NCBI GenBank assembly: GCA_965207915.1
Contig: OZ242304.1
Coordinates: 248,001-312,000, forward strand
Source: VXNJ01 sp009840625
GTDB lineage: Bacteria; Chloroflexota; UBA11872; VXNJ01
Direction of reading: 5' to 3'
Length of the DNA: 64,000 bases
Shown: positions 16,601 to 24,952 of the stretch, piece after piece
How positions within the stretch are numbered: position 1 is the first letter of the stretch
Layout of the letters: every line of letters starts with the position of its first letter
Made by a program: the position numbers and the translations under genes
The notes under the pieces: generated by a model
Databases searched by the model: none
What the model saw: the letters and a program-made list of their open reading frames with translations, nothing else
Told to the model about the DNA's origin: nothing

Positions 16601-18283
16601 TCAAGGTTTGAACTCAAATTCGGCTAAGTCCAAGCCGTATTGGTTACAGGCTGCCTCCACGGAAACCAAACCTTGCTTTATATCCCGGATAATGAGGTCC
16701 GCCACACGCTCAAAAGGATCCCCGTAACCACCGCCACCACCAGTCTGGGTTTCGACTATTGTCCCGCTGGGGAGTTCGCGGGCCCTCATCTTCAAGGGAT
16801 GTTCCTTGGATCCATCCGGGAAGCTGATCGTGTTTTTGGGGGCGGCGCCATCGCCACCGCCAGCCAGCCCCCAGGCCGTCGTCTCCGATCGATCAAACCA
16901 GAGTGCGCCAAAACAACTCTCGAGCAATTTGAAGCGTCGGACTACGCCACAACCGCCGCGCCACTTTCCCGCTCCTCCGGAATCTCGACGTAACGCAAAC
17001 TCCTCCACTCTGATCGGGAACTTGGTTTCGTAGACCTCCGCCGAAATGTTCCGAAACGACCCATTGACGAGGTTGATCAGGGCGTTTTCGCCGTCGCCGT
17101 CGACGCGAGCACCCCAACCGCCGGCGGTCGGTTCAATCGCGATCCACTGACCGCGACTCGGGTCAACCGAAAAGAAACAGGAGACCATCGAATCCCCGTA
17201 GTGGGCGGCCGTCGCTCGATCCGGCATCGCTTCTGACATGCACGAAATCATCAAATCGGCCAAAAGGCCGAGACCGGTGAAGTACCACTCGCAGGCCACA
17301 GGCTCCTGGGCGTTGAATAGGCACGACTGAGGGATCTTGACCTTCATGGTTTCAAACGACCCGCCGGTGATTGCCCGATCCGGGTTGATCATCGTCTTGT
17401 AAGCCAGTCGCAGCAGAGATTCTGTTTGCACGGCGCCGCAATTGACCGACCCCGGGACCGGACCCGAGGTACCGGAGAGGTCGATAAGCATCTCCTCGCC
17501 AGCAATGGTCAGGGTTAGCGCGACCTTGATCGGTTCATTGCCGACGCCGTCGTCGTCAAGGAACCCCTCGCGGCGGTAAGTGCCGTCGGCCAGCTTTGCA
17601 ATGGCTTCCCGATCCAGCCTGCGAGCCTGTTCGAATATGTTCTGGCAAGCCGAACGGTATACATCTGTCCCGATCCGGTCGAGCAACTGGGCCAGCCTTT
17701 GCTGGCCGGTTCGGATGGAAGCGATCTGCGCGCTCAGATCGCCGATCGATACTTCCGGCAACCTGGTATTGAGTCGCAGGTGGTCGAACCATTCCCTGAT
17801 CGGTTCGCCCGCGCGGACGATCCGGGTCGGGCCCAGCCTGAGCCCTTCCTGGTATATGTTGGTTGATCCCATCACGGATCCGGGGTCGATCGCTCCGATG
17901 TCCCCCCAGTGCGCCCGGGCCGCGCCGAATCCGACCAACTCGCCGTCATAGAAGATGGGGCCGACCGCGGTGATGTCGTGCAGGTGCGTGCCCTGCAGGT
18001 AACTGTCGTTCATGATGAATATGTCGCCGGGAGCGATGTCTTCGCCGTAGTAGTCGCGGACGTGGTGGACGCACGCGTCGATGGCGCCAATGAACAACGG
18101 AACCCCGGTCGACTGGCCGAGCATGTTGCCGTCTGAATCCAGCAATGCGACGGCGCTGTCGCGGCCCTCGTAGATGACCGCCGAATAAGCCGAACGCCAC
18201 AGCGCCGCGTTCATGTCCTCGGCGCAAGAAAGCACGAAATTTCGGACCACCTCGGTCGTTACGGGATCGGCGGTTGCGCGCAT
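16601..18283 (-). CDS. hyuB: Hydantoinase B / oxoprolinase family protein (HyuB)
   Basis: A 560-residue HyuB-family subunit. Diagnostic stretches are the N-terminal DPVTTEVVRNFVLSCAEDM, GDIFIMNDSYLQGTHLHDI, FGAARAHWGDIG, the GSVNCGAVQTES region and a C-terminal GGGGYGDPFER. HyuB works with HyuA in ATP-dependent opening of hydantoin, oxoproline or carboxylation-type substrates (N-methylhydantoinase, 5-oxoprolinase and acetophenone carboxylase relatives); the actual substrate cannot be told. It lies 3 nt after hyuA, so the two are co-transcribed. Confidence 0.93.
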   Translation of the reverse strand: MRATADPVTTEVVRNFVLSCAEDMNAALWRSAYSAVIYEGRDSAVALLDSDGNMLGQSTGVPLFIGAIDACVHHVRDYYGEDIAPGDIFIMNDSYLQGTHLHDITAVGPIFYDGELVGFGAARAHWGDIGAIDPGSVMGSTNIYQEGLRLGPTRIVRAGEPIREWFDHLRLNTRLPEVSIGDLSAQIASIRTGQQRLAQLLDRIGTDVYRSACQNIFEQARRLDREAIAKLADGTYRREGFLDDDGVGNEPIKVALTLTIAGEEMLIDLSGTSGPVPGSVNCGAVQTESLLRLAYKTMINPDRAITGGSFETMKVKIPQSCLFNAQEPVACEWYFTGLGLLADLMISCMSEAMPDRATAAHYGDSMVSCFFSVDPSRGQWIAIEPTAGGWGARVDGDGENALINLVNGSFRNISAEVYETKFPIRVEEFALRRDSGGAGKWRGGCGVVRRFKLLESCFGALWFDRSETTAWGLAGGGDGAAPKNTISFPDGSKEHPLKMRARELPSGTIVETQTGGGGGYGDPFERVADLIIRDIKQGLVSVEAACNQYGLDLAEFEFKP

Positions 18284-18286
18284 CGC

Positions 18287-20320
18287 CTATTTCTCCAATC
18301 GGCTGAGCAGCAAGTGTCCGCCGGCAATGGTCGATGCGATCCACCCGGGCGGCACGAGGGTGGTTGCCGTTCCTTCTTCGACGATGGCCGGGCCACAGAC
18401 GGTCTCGTACGGGCCGATCGCCGTTCGCTGCAATATCGCCGTCGGGACCGCATTTCCTGAGAAGTAGACGCTGCGGCTTCGCTCCGGCGCGGCCTCGGCA
18501 TCATCCGGCTCGAACGCCGGAGGGCGATTGAGTTTGCCCAGGGCGGCGACGCGGAGATTGGTCATCTCGACTCTGGCTTCAGGATTGTTGTGACCGTACT
18601 GGCGCGCGTACGCCTCATCGAACGACGCGCGAACCTTCGCCAAATCGATCAATCCTGGCGGTAGCGCGATCGTTAGCACGTATTCCTGCCCGTGATAGCG
18701 GAAATCGATCGCGCGTTCGAAGGAAATGTCGCCCTCAAGAACGCCGTCGGCAACGAGCTCGGCGCCCCCCTCGCGCTCGAGATCTGAGAACCTCGCCTGG
18801 ATATCGGCGGTCGCCACCTGGTCCCAGAACCCGTAGAGCGTACTTTTGAAGTCGTGGCGCACGTCGGTCTGCAGCATGCCCCAGGCCGAGAACGCACCCG
18901 GGAACACCGGAATGACCACATCCCCGGTGCCGAGCTCGTCGGCCAGCGCCGCCGCCTGGGACGGCCCGGCTCCGCCGAAAGCGACCAGGGTAAAGTCCCG
19001 CGGATCGATGCCGCGGCGAACCGTGATGGTGCGGATAGCGTCCGCCATCTTGGCATTGATGATGTCGACGATTCCCTGCGCCATGGCGAGGGCATCCAGA
19101 CCGAAACGGGCGCCCATCGACCGCATCGCCTGCTTGGCCGCCTCGGCATCCAGGGTGACCTGGCTACCCGCGAAATTGGCGCCGTCCAAGCGTCCGAGCA
19201 CCAAATTGGCGTCACTTACGGTCGGCCTGTCACCGCCCGCGCCGTAACAAATCGGACCCGGATCCGATCCCGCCGATTGCGGCCCGACGCGAATGGCTCC
19301 GGCCTCCTCCCAGGCGATCGACCCGCCGCCGGCACCGATCACGTTGATGTCCACGATCGACATCTGCACCGGCAGGCCCTCGATCTTGGCTTCGTTGGAC
19401 GTCGAGGGCGATCCGTCGATGATCAGGCTGGCGTCGAACGACGTGCCCCCCATGTCGATGCAAATCAGGTTTTTCCTCCCGGTCGAGGCCGCCAGGGCGC
19501 GTCCCCCGATCGCTCCCCCCACCGGTCCGGAAAGCAGCGTTTGCAGCGGTGAGGAGCTTGCCGCAGCAGTTGACATAACTCCACCATTGGACTCCATCAC
19601 ATGCAGGGCGCGACCCTCCGGCAGGCGGTCTCCCATGCGAGCGGCCAGCCGTTCGAGGTAACCGCGGATGACCGGCGCTACATAACTGTCCATGACCGTC
19701 GTCGAGGTACGTTCGAATTCGCGCCATTCAGGCGAAACGCGATGCGAAAGGGCAATGTCGATGCCCGGCAGCCGCCGGCGCAGGATCCGCTCCGCCGCCA
19801 ACTCGTGGGCAGGGTTCTGGAACGAAAAGAGAAAGCAGATTGCAATCGAATCGAACTCGCCGGCTTCGACCGTGTCGGCGAAAGCTTCAACGTCATCCGG
19901 ATTGAGCGGCTCGACGACCTCGCCGTCGGCAGCAATGCGCTCTCGCGCGGTATAGGTGTTCTCGAGCGGGACGAGCGGCTCGGGTTTGTTCCACCGAATC
20001 GAGAAGATCTCGCCCCGGTCGTTCCCCTGGATCGTGTAGATGTCGCGGAAATTTCGGGTGGTCAGTAACGCTACGCGGGCGCCGGATCGGGTAAGGACTG
20101 CATTAAGGCCGACCGTGGTGCCGTGAACGAAGAAATCGATTTCGTCGGTATTGGCGATAGCGGCTTCGATGCCTTCGACAACTGCGCGAGCTGGGTCACT
20201 CGGAATCGAGAGAACTTTAGTCGCGCGACATTCACCGGTAACCACGTCCTGCGCCACGATGTCGGTGAACGTGCCGCCTATGTCGGCGGCCAGTCGATAG
20301 CGTCTGGTCGGTTGAGGCAA
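18287..20320 (-). CDS. hyuA: Hydantoinase A / oxoprolinase family protein (HyuA)
   Basis: A 677-residue HyuA subunit with an ASKHA-type ATP-binding fold. The N-terminal phosphate loop is ADIGGTFTDI, followed by DFFVHGTTVGLNAVLTRSGARVALLTTRNFRDI. The core has LICIDMGGTSFDASLI and GAGGGSIAWEEAGAIRVGPQSAG, and further on FGGAGPSQAAALADELG. It supplies the ATPase half of the two-subunit enzyme with HyuB downstream. SAR202-like and other catabolic marine bacteria often carry several such pairs. Start MPQPTRRYRLAADIGG fits the usual N-terminus. Confidence 0.94.
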   Translation of the reverse strand: MPQPTRRYRLAADIGGTFTDIVAQDVVTGECRATKVLSIPSDPARAVVEGIEAAIANTDEIDFFVHGTTVGLNAVLTRSGARVALLTTRNFRDIYTIQGNDRGEIFSIRWNKPEPLVPLENTYTARERIAADGEVVEPLNPDDVEAFADTVEAGEFDSIAICFLFSFQNPAHELAAERILRRRLPGIDIALSHRVSPEWREFERTSTTVMDSYVAPVIRGYLERLAARMGDRLPEGRALHVMESNGGVMSTAAASSSPLQTLLSGPVGGAIGGRALAASTGRKNLICIDMGGTSFDASLIIDGSPSTSNEAKIEGLPVQMSIVDINVIGAGGGSIAWEEAGAIRVGPQSAGSDPGPICYGAGGDRPTVSDANLVLGRLDGANFAGSQVTLDAEAAKQAMRSMGARFGLDALAMAQGIVDIINAKMADAIRTITVRRGIDPRDFTLVAFGGAGPSQAAALADELGTGDVVIPVFPGAFSAWGMLQTDVRHDFKSTLYGFWDQVATADIQARFSDLEREGGAELVADGVLEGDISFERAIDFRYHGQEYVLTIALPPGLIDLAKVRASFDEAYARQYGHNNPEARVEMTNLRVAALGKLNRPPAFEPDDAEAAPERSRSVYFSGNAVPTAILQRTAIGPYETVCGPAIVEEGTATTLVPPGWIASTIAGGHLLLSRLEK

Positions 20321-20423
20321 CGAAGTATTTCAGAGGGACAGGAGAATCGGTTTGGCAGGTCGGGACCGTCGGATTGCAGCTTATTTTCCCGCCGGGCGGT
20401 CCGGATTCTGTTGGGAACCGGCG

Positions 20424-20858
20424 TTACAGGCGCTTGTGCATTTCCACGTGCGGAATGTCCGCTTCCAGGAACACGTCACCATGACGTGCATATCCCCGCT
20501 TTACATAAAACTCTTCAATGTATTGCTGGGCGTGCAGCATCGCCCACTCAGAACCGCGGTCGCGCGATTCTTCTTCCAACTGCGCCAGGATCCGCCCACC
20601 GATTCCCCGTTCGCGGAAGGCCTGGTCCACCGCCATGCGACCGATCCGGGCAAACCCATCGTCCTGGCGGACTACCCGGCCGGTTCCCACGACCTTTCCC
20701 TGAACGAGTGCGATTGCATGAATCGCGGTGGCGTCGTACTCATCACGCTCAATATCCACCGGTATCTGCTGCTCCTCGACAAACACACGGTGGCGAACTT
20801 CCAGGGCGAGCTGCAGCTCAGCTTGCCCATCGGCTAGTTTGACAATGATTCGATCCAA
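20424..20858 (-). CDS. GNAT-family N-acetyltransferase
   Basis: A 144-residue GNAT protein of the ElaA/YjcF-like group: LALEVRHRVFVEEQQIPVDIERDEYD at the N-terminus, then ALVQGKVVGTGRVV, the acetyl-CoA loop FRERGIGGRILAQLE, and FYVKRGYARHGDVFLEADIPHVEMHK at the end. The substrate is unknown. It lies about 100 bp upstream of hyuA in the same orientation and is probably an independent unit. Confidence 0.9.
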   Translation of the reverse strand: MDRIIVKLADGQAELQLALEVRHRVFVEEQQIPVDIERDEYDATAIHAIALVQGKVVGTGRVVRQDDGFARIGRMAVDQAFRERGIGGRILAQLEEESRDRGSEWAMLHAQQYIEEFYVKRGYARHGDVFLEADIPHVEMHKRL

Positions 20859-20962
20859 GTGGAATCTCGTTCGCTAATTGGATGGGCGGGCAATTGCGTA
20901 GGTTGCGGACAAGCTTTAAGGGGCCTGAAGAAAGTTAGCCGTGCGGGAAAACTTTTGCCTGG

Positions 20963-21973
20963 CTATGAGATGAGTATCAAACCGGGTTTGAGGCCCAATT
21001 TTTCTTGAAAAGCAGAGGGTATGCTGTCCCAGTTTTCGATGAGCAAATCAACCAATTGCGACCCATTTATCAAACCGATTCGCGGGAACTGTGGATCCGA
21101 AGCAATTTCGTACGCAGATTGTTGGTAATCCGCGGTCGTGATGAATGCTCCCTGTCCACCGAAGGGGATCGCTTGCCTCAATCCTCGAACTGTAGACCCT
21201 CTGATCTTGGATCCCGATTTGTACCGCTTGGCCTGAACGTATACCTTGACTGTTGCAAGATTCGAAGCGGTTAGATCGCCCACCACATCCACACCTCCGT
21301 CCCCAGGTTTACCGGTCACCTCTGTACCTTCAAACCCGATCGCCGTCAATAAATGACCAATCAGAATCTCGAATTCAGAAGCATCAAGTTCAAGGATTCG
21401 ATTGATCACCAGTTGATTTGAGTCAATTGGCGTACCGAATTCGTGTGTACGGGACTTCCGCATTCCGATCCGCGTAAGGAATTCATTGCGGTGCGAAACA
21501 GCAAACACGGTCAACGAAGAGCGTAGCGTGTTTTGGAAGGGGACTGAAAAATCCAATCTACTGATGGATTCGGGCTTCCAATTCACCCGTCGTCGATGGC
21601 GATAAGGGCAGCCGTCAATTGCATTGGAGTAGTGGTATGAAGGATCCTCAGCTACTTGCCCATATCTAATGAACTCCGGATTAGCTGTAGGAGTGAGCAC
21701 AAAGTCACCGGCTTGAATCTCGAACAGAAATCTAGCAATTTGGCCAACTTGTTGCCCAATCACGATATTGCTGTCGTCTTGAGGGTAAGCGTGGCGGTAG
21801 AGCGGGTAAAGGGACTCACGTTGGGTCACGTCTGCCAAGTTTTCGTCGGGAATCCACCCGAGGCCTACATACCCGCCAGAAACAAAATTTTCAGTGAACG
21901 TCCCAAACTGGGCCCGGACTACCCAAACGTTAATCAAGCCAGAGTCGGAACCAATCAACGGAAGATCCGCCAT
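20963..21973 (-). CDS. Probable modification-dependent restriction endonuclease: EVE-like domain plus Mrr-type nuclease
   Basis: 336 residues in two parts. Residues about 12-160 resemble EVE/PUA-like base-flipping domains: NVWVVRAQFGTF, YVGLGWIPDENL, QIARFLFEIQAGDFVLTP, IRYGQVAEDPSYHY and HRRRVNWKPE. Residues about 195-330 form an Mrr-type PD-(D/E)XK nuclease: FEILIGHLLTAIGFEGTEVTG, DGGVDVVGDL and VQAKRYK carrying the catalytic residues. This architecture suggests recognition of a modified base and cleavage of that DNA (type IV restriction). No methyltransferase lies alongside, in agreement. Composition is lower in GC than the surroundings. A role in phage defence is inferred. Confidence 0.82.
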   Translation of the reverse strand: MADLPLIGSDSGLINVWVVRAQFGTFTENFVSGGYVGLGWIPDENLADVTQRESLYPLYRHAYPQDDSNIVIGQQVGQIARFLFEIQAGDFVLTPTANPEFIRYGQVAEDPSYHYSNAIDGCPYRHRRRVNWKPESISRLDFSVPFQNTLRSSLTVFAVSHRNEFLTRIGMRKSRTHEFGTPIDSNQLVINRILELDASEFEILIGHLLTAIGFEGTEVTGKPGDGGVDVVGDLTASNLATVKVYVQAKRYKSGSKIRGSTVRGLRQAIPFGGQGAFITTADYQQSAYEIASDPQFPRIGLINGSQLVDLLIENWDSIPSAFQEKLGLKPGLILIS

Positions 21974-22303
21974 GAGTTCTCCAAATACGACCTAGCAGTT
22001 GTATGAATCCACTAACGCAAAAATAACCGCTCGGCGACAACTCCCGACTTAATCTGCGGCAGGAGCTTGTCGACGGTCTTCGAACCAAGTTGGCCGATGC
22101 CGCCAAAAACGTTGATATTCAATCCAATTTCCCATCAATGTGCGAATGGGAAGAACTCGAAAGACCTCGCGTCCCATTCTTCCCAAGGCTCGAAGTGAGC
22201 TATAAGCGCTCGCGAATACTGATTTCCCGAAATTTCAATGCGGCTTGATCAGGCCTGACGTTCAATACCCAATCACGCGCCGGGGATCGGACCAGTGTAT
22301 GAG

Positions 22304-22331
22304 ATTAGACATAATAATGATTATGTCTAAT
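22304..22331. repeat. AT-rich 12-bp perfect inverted repeat, candidate operator or recombination site
   Basis: ATTAGACATAAT and its exact reverse complement are separated by AATG. It is much more AT-rich than the rest of the window. It could bind a dimeric repressor or a recombinase; no T-tract follows, so it is not a terminator. Confidence 0.6.
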
Positions 22332-22380
22332 GGCGCCAAAAGCAACCCGTGAACTGAATCCGCCATCTCTGGCTCAAAGT

Positions 22381-22407
22381 GCCTCTTCAAAGAGGCCGAT
22401 TCTTTTT
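22381..22407 (+). terminator. Rho-independent-type terminator (plus strand)
   Basis: Stem GCCTCT/AGAGGC with loop TCAA, followed by CGATTCTTTTT. This would end plus-strand transcription entering from about 22250, consistent with a former plus-strand gene there. Confidence 0.6.
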
Positions 22408-22447
22408 GCGGCTTGAAATTGGGATTGCGACTCCACTTGAATTGGAT

Positions 22448-22999
22448 TCAATACGTAAGGCGGGGCAATTGTTCAGCCAACCCCACGAGCGTCTGCCATT
22501 GATTCACGCTGGGCTTCATTCGGGCTTTGACCTCAATCGTCCACCCGGAAAAATCGTCCGCATGGCTCTCGATTTCAACATCGCCCATGTGGCGAATAAG
22601 GTCCGTCAATTCGTGTTGTCCATTGAGAGATTCAATCAATCCGGATCCGTAGTCCTCGCCCCGCCAATCGACCGAATTGACTTTGCCAAACAGGGGAAAG
22701 GATTTGGTCCTCCGGGTGGAAACGTTAACCGGGTGGTGCGCCGCGCCAGGAAGTTGGGCAGGAACCAGCAACGCCGTCCACCATTGCGGCGGACTGTATT
22801 GAGACCCGTCAATCTTGAGTACGTTGATCGACGCTACTGGGACTCCTCTTATGTCAATTATTCCCAGTGAACGGCGAAACAGCGATTTGCACACTTCTTC
22901 TTCCCGGCGGCCGCGATTGGCCATAACCGCGTCGACACCCGCTCTCCGAAGCGCGAACTCCAGGTCGTCTCGCGTCTTGTCACGAAGTTTTTCTTTCAA
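22448..22999 (-). CDS. Hypothetical protein of the low-GC island
   Basis: 183 residues, not recognised. It is basic at the N-terminus (MKEKLRDKTRDDLEFALRRAG), then RGRREEEVCKSLFRRSLGIIDIRG, a middle part rich in aromatic residues, and WTIEVKARMKPSVNQWQTLV near the end. TTG 22999 has AAGGA 10 nt upstream, and the next in-frame codon set upstream is closed by a stop, which supports the start. It is downstream in the same orientation as no other gene, and next to the EVE-Mrr nuclease. A role in DNA defence is conceivable but unsupported. Confidence 0.5.
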   Translation of the reverse strand: MKEKLRDKTRDDLEFALRRAGVDAVMANRGRREEEVCKSLFRRSLGIIDIRGVPVASINVLKIDGSQYSPPQWWTALLVPAQLPGAAHHPVNVSTRRTKSFPLFGKVNSVDWRGEDYGSGLIESLNGQHELTDLIRHMGDVEIESHADDFSGWTIEVKARMKPSVNQWQTLVGLAEQLPRLTY

Positions 23000-23107
23000 G
23001 AATTCGCGGTCCTTGAATCGTTAGCAAATTAACCGCTCAACGCTTTCCTATATATAAAGGCGGTCCAGCTCCGCAGTCGCAAAGACAATTGTTCGATGCA
23101 ACAAAGT

Positions 23108-23127
23108 AGTGGACCTTTATGTCCACT
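23108..23127 (+). promoter_or_regulatory. Hairpin or operator upstream of the M14-like/GH105-like gene
   Basis: AGTGGAC-CTTTAT-GTCCACT followed by TCTTCT, 41 bp before the ATG at 23169. An AT-rich CTATATATAAA sequence lies about 50 bp further upstream and could be a promoter element. It may be an operator or a weak attenuator. Confidence 0.35.
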
Positions 23128-23168
23128 TCTTCTAGCCACGGTCGAGGCCGGAGGGCGCCAGAACCACC

Positions 23169-24884
23169 ATGCCGTTATCAATCGAGCAGTTTGAAACCGC
23201 CGTCCGCGAATTAGCGTGTGCGCCGGATGTCGATTTGCGGCGAGCGGCTTGCGGTGTGACCCGCCCCGGGCGAGAAATCGTCACTCTGGAGGATCGGGAT
23301 TTCTACGACAAGGAATGCAATCGGATCCGAGTAGCGCTGGTCGGCGGGCTGTCAGGAACCCCAGAAGACGTCGAAATTGCGCTACTGGCTGTGCGGGCCA
23401 TTGCATGTGAGTCCGATCGGTCCCGCATCGCCGTGATTTCCGTACCGTGCGCCAATCCCGGCGGGTTGGCTTTGGGATCCGGGCCGGCGAATGGAGCGGG
23501 CGGTCGGGTTGACCGCGGTTACCCGCCGGCCGGCGGATTCTTCAATCATGCGAGCAGTCCTGAATCCCGCTATCTGTGGCGTTGGACGTGCTACCAGGCT
23601 CCGGATGTCGTAATCGAAGTGCGATGCGGGCACGGCACGGACTGGGAAACGAATATGGCAGCAGGCACGTTGCGCAACCGCCTTGCGGCCAAACCGGCGA
23701 CGCCGCACGACTCATTCATTGCCGCCCTCGGCGATGACGGCCAAGTTGATCCGGGTCCCATTCCCGGGGTCCGCCTCACGGCGGGCGCAGATTCGCTCAA
23801 CCGGGAGCTCGGGCGCTTGCTCGATCTGCTGTCCGATGAACCGCCGGGCCCCTCCCGGTCCCGACAAGTTATCGAGTCGCGGGCTGCCCGTGATCCGACC
23901 GAAGTTGGGCGCGATCTGTCAAGAACGAACGGTCGAACGCTGGACCCGATCAATTACACGCAGGGCGTGGCGATTAGCGGCAGGTTGCGGCTTGCCATGC
24001 TGGAGCCGACCCCAATGGGCATCGTGGGCGACGTCGCTTCACTCGTTGAACCTTTGACCGCGGATCCGGTTAGCGTTCTTGGCGCCAACGCGGGAGCGCC
24101 CGCATTGGCGACGGTGGTCTGGGCTGAAGAGATGCTCGCGCTGACCGGGGACGCCCGCTACGGAAACGTGCTCGCGAGCGCAATGCGCGCCTTCGAAGCC
24201 CGCGGCGATGATGAACCGCCTTTTCCGCTGGACCCTAACTTCATCGCCGAAGACCATTTCTTCGCATCCGCGGTTATAGGCAGGGGTGCGCGCGTTATTC
24301 AGGACTCCAATTCCGCCAATTACGTGGAACTGCTCACCGACTTCTTGCTGAATGCGGAGATCCAAGACCCGAACGGCCTTTTCAGGCACAGTCGGCACGG
24401 ACCGGTTTACTGGGGACGCGGCAACGGGTTCGCCGCAATGGGCCTGGCGGAGTACCTGACGTACATACCCGAAGACAGGCGGCGCGATGGCGGAGAGTTG
24501 GTATCGAAATTCCGCCGGCATATGGAAGCGCTCCGACCCCTGCAGCAACCTTCCGGGATGTACCTGCAGGTCCTCGACTTCCCGGGTTCGTATCAGGAGC
24601 TGACCGCCACCTGCATGATCGGTTACGCCATGGCCCGCGGAATCCGGCTAGGCGTCCTAGATGACCGATTTCAACGGCCTGTCGAAAGCGCCTGGCGCGC
24701 CGCAACCGAGCGCATAGACGCTGCCGGAAACATAGTTGACGGGTGCGCGAGCACCGGGGTCATGGACGGATTGCGGAGCTATCTTGATCGTCCCGCCAAC
24801 TCCGGTTACGACGACCGGACCGGTGCAATGGCGCTTTGGTTCGCCGCCGAAATCGCCCGGCTGAACTCGGGGGATGACGGATAG
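23169..24884 (+). CDS. Fusion of a degenerate M14-like domain with a GH88/GH105-like hydrolase domain
   Basis: 571 residues. The N-terminal part (about 1-200) follows the path of M14 carboxypeptidase-like proteins (VALVGGLSGTPEDVEIALLA, VISVPCANPGGLAL, APDVVIEVRCGHG), but the zinc-binding HxxE site is replaced by GTPEDV. The C-terminal part (about 290-565) resembles unsaturated glucuronyl/rhamnogalacturonyl hydrolases: FIAEDHFFASAV, YWGRGNGFAAMGLAEYL, QQPSGMYLQVLDFPGSYQE and a final DDRTGAMALWFAAE. There is no signal peptide, so it is probably cytosolic and acts on imported uronide-type oligosaccharides. Assignment of the first half is tentative. Confidence 0.72.
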   Translation: MPLSIEQFETAVRELACAPDVDLRRAACGVTRPGREIVTLEDRDFYDKECNRIRVALVGGLSGTPEDVEIALLAVRAIACESDRSRIAVISVPCANPGGLALGSGPANGAGGRVDRGYPPAGGFFNHASSPESRYLWRWTCYQAPDVVIEVRCGHGTDWETNMAAGTLRNRLAAKPATPHDSFIAALGDDGQVDPGPIPGVRLTAGADSLNRELGRLLDLLSDEPPGPSRSRQVIESRAARDPTEVGRDLSRTNGRTLDPINYTQGVAISGRLRLAMLEPTPMGIVGDVASLVEPLTADPVSVLGANAGAPALATVVWAEEMLALTGDARYGNVLASAMRAFEARGDDEPPFPLDPNFIAEDHFFASAVIGRGARVIQDSNSANYVELLTDFLLNAEIQDPNGLFRHSRHGPVYWGRGNGFAAMGLAEYLTYIPEDRRRDGGELVSKFRRHMEALRPLQQPSGMYLQVLDFPGSYQELTATCMIGYAMARGIRLGVLDDRFQRPVESAWRAATERIDAAGNIVDGCASTGVMDGLRSYLDRPANSGYDDRTGAMALWFAAEIARLNSGDDG

Positions 24885-24952
24885 CAGCGCAGGCATCCGT
24901 CCGTCGCCCGAGCGCCCGCCCGGGACCACCGGCGACAACAATCCAAATTCGG

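Larger units (their letters stand above)
21974..22447. other. Intergenic accessory DNA with an AT-rich palindrome and a terminator
   Basis: No complete gene recognised. A plus-strand frame is open from 22027 to 22248 (73 codons, reading ...LRQELVDGLRTKLADAAKN... to RNFNAA) but lacks an ATG or GTG near its beginning. It may be a gene remnant. The palindrome at 22304-22331 and the hairpin at 22381-22407 are described separately. Confidence 0.5.
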
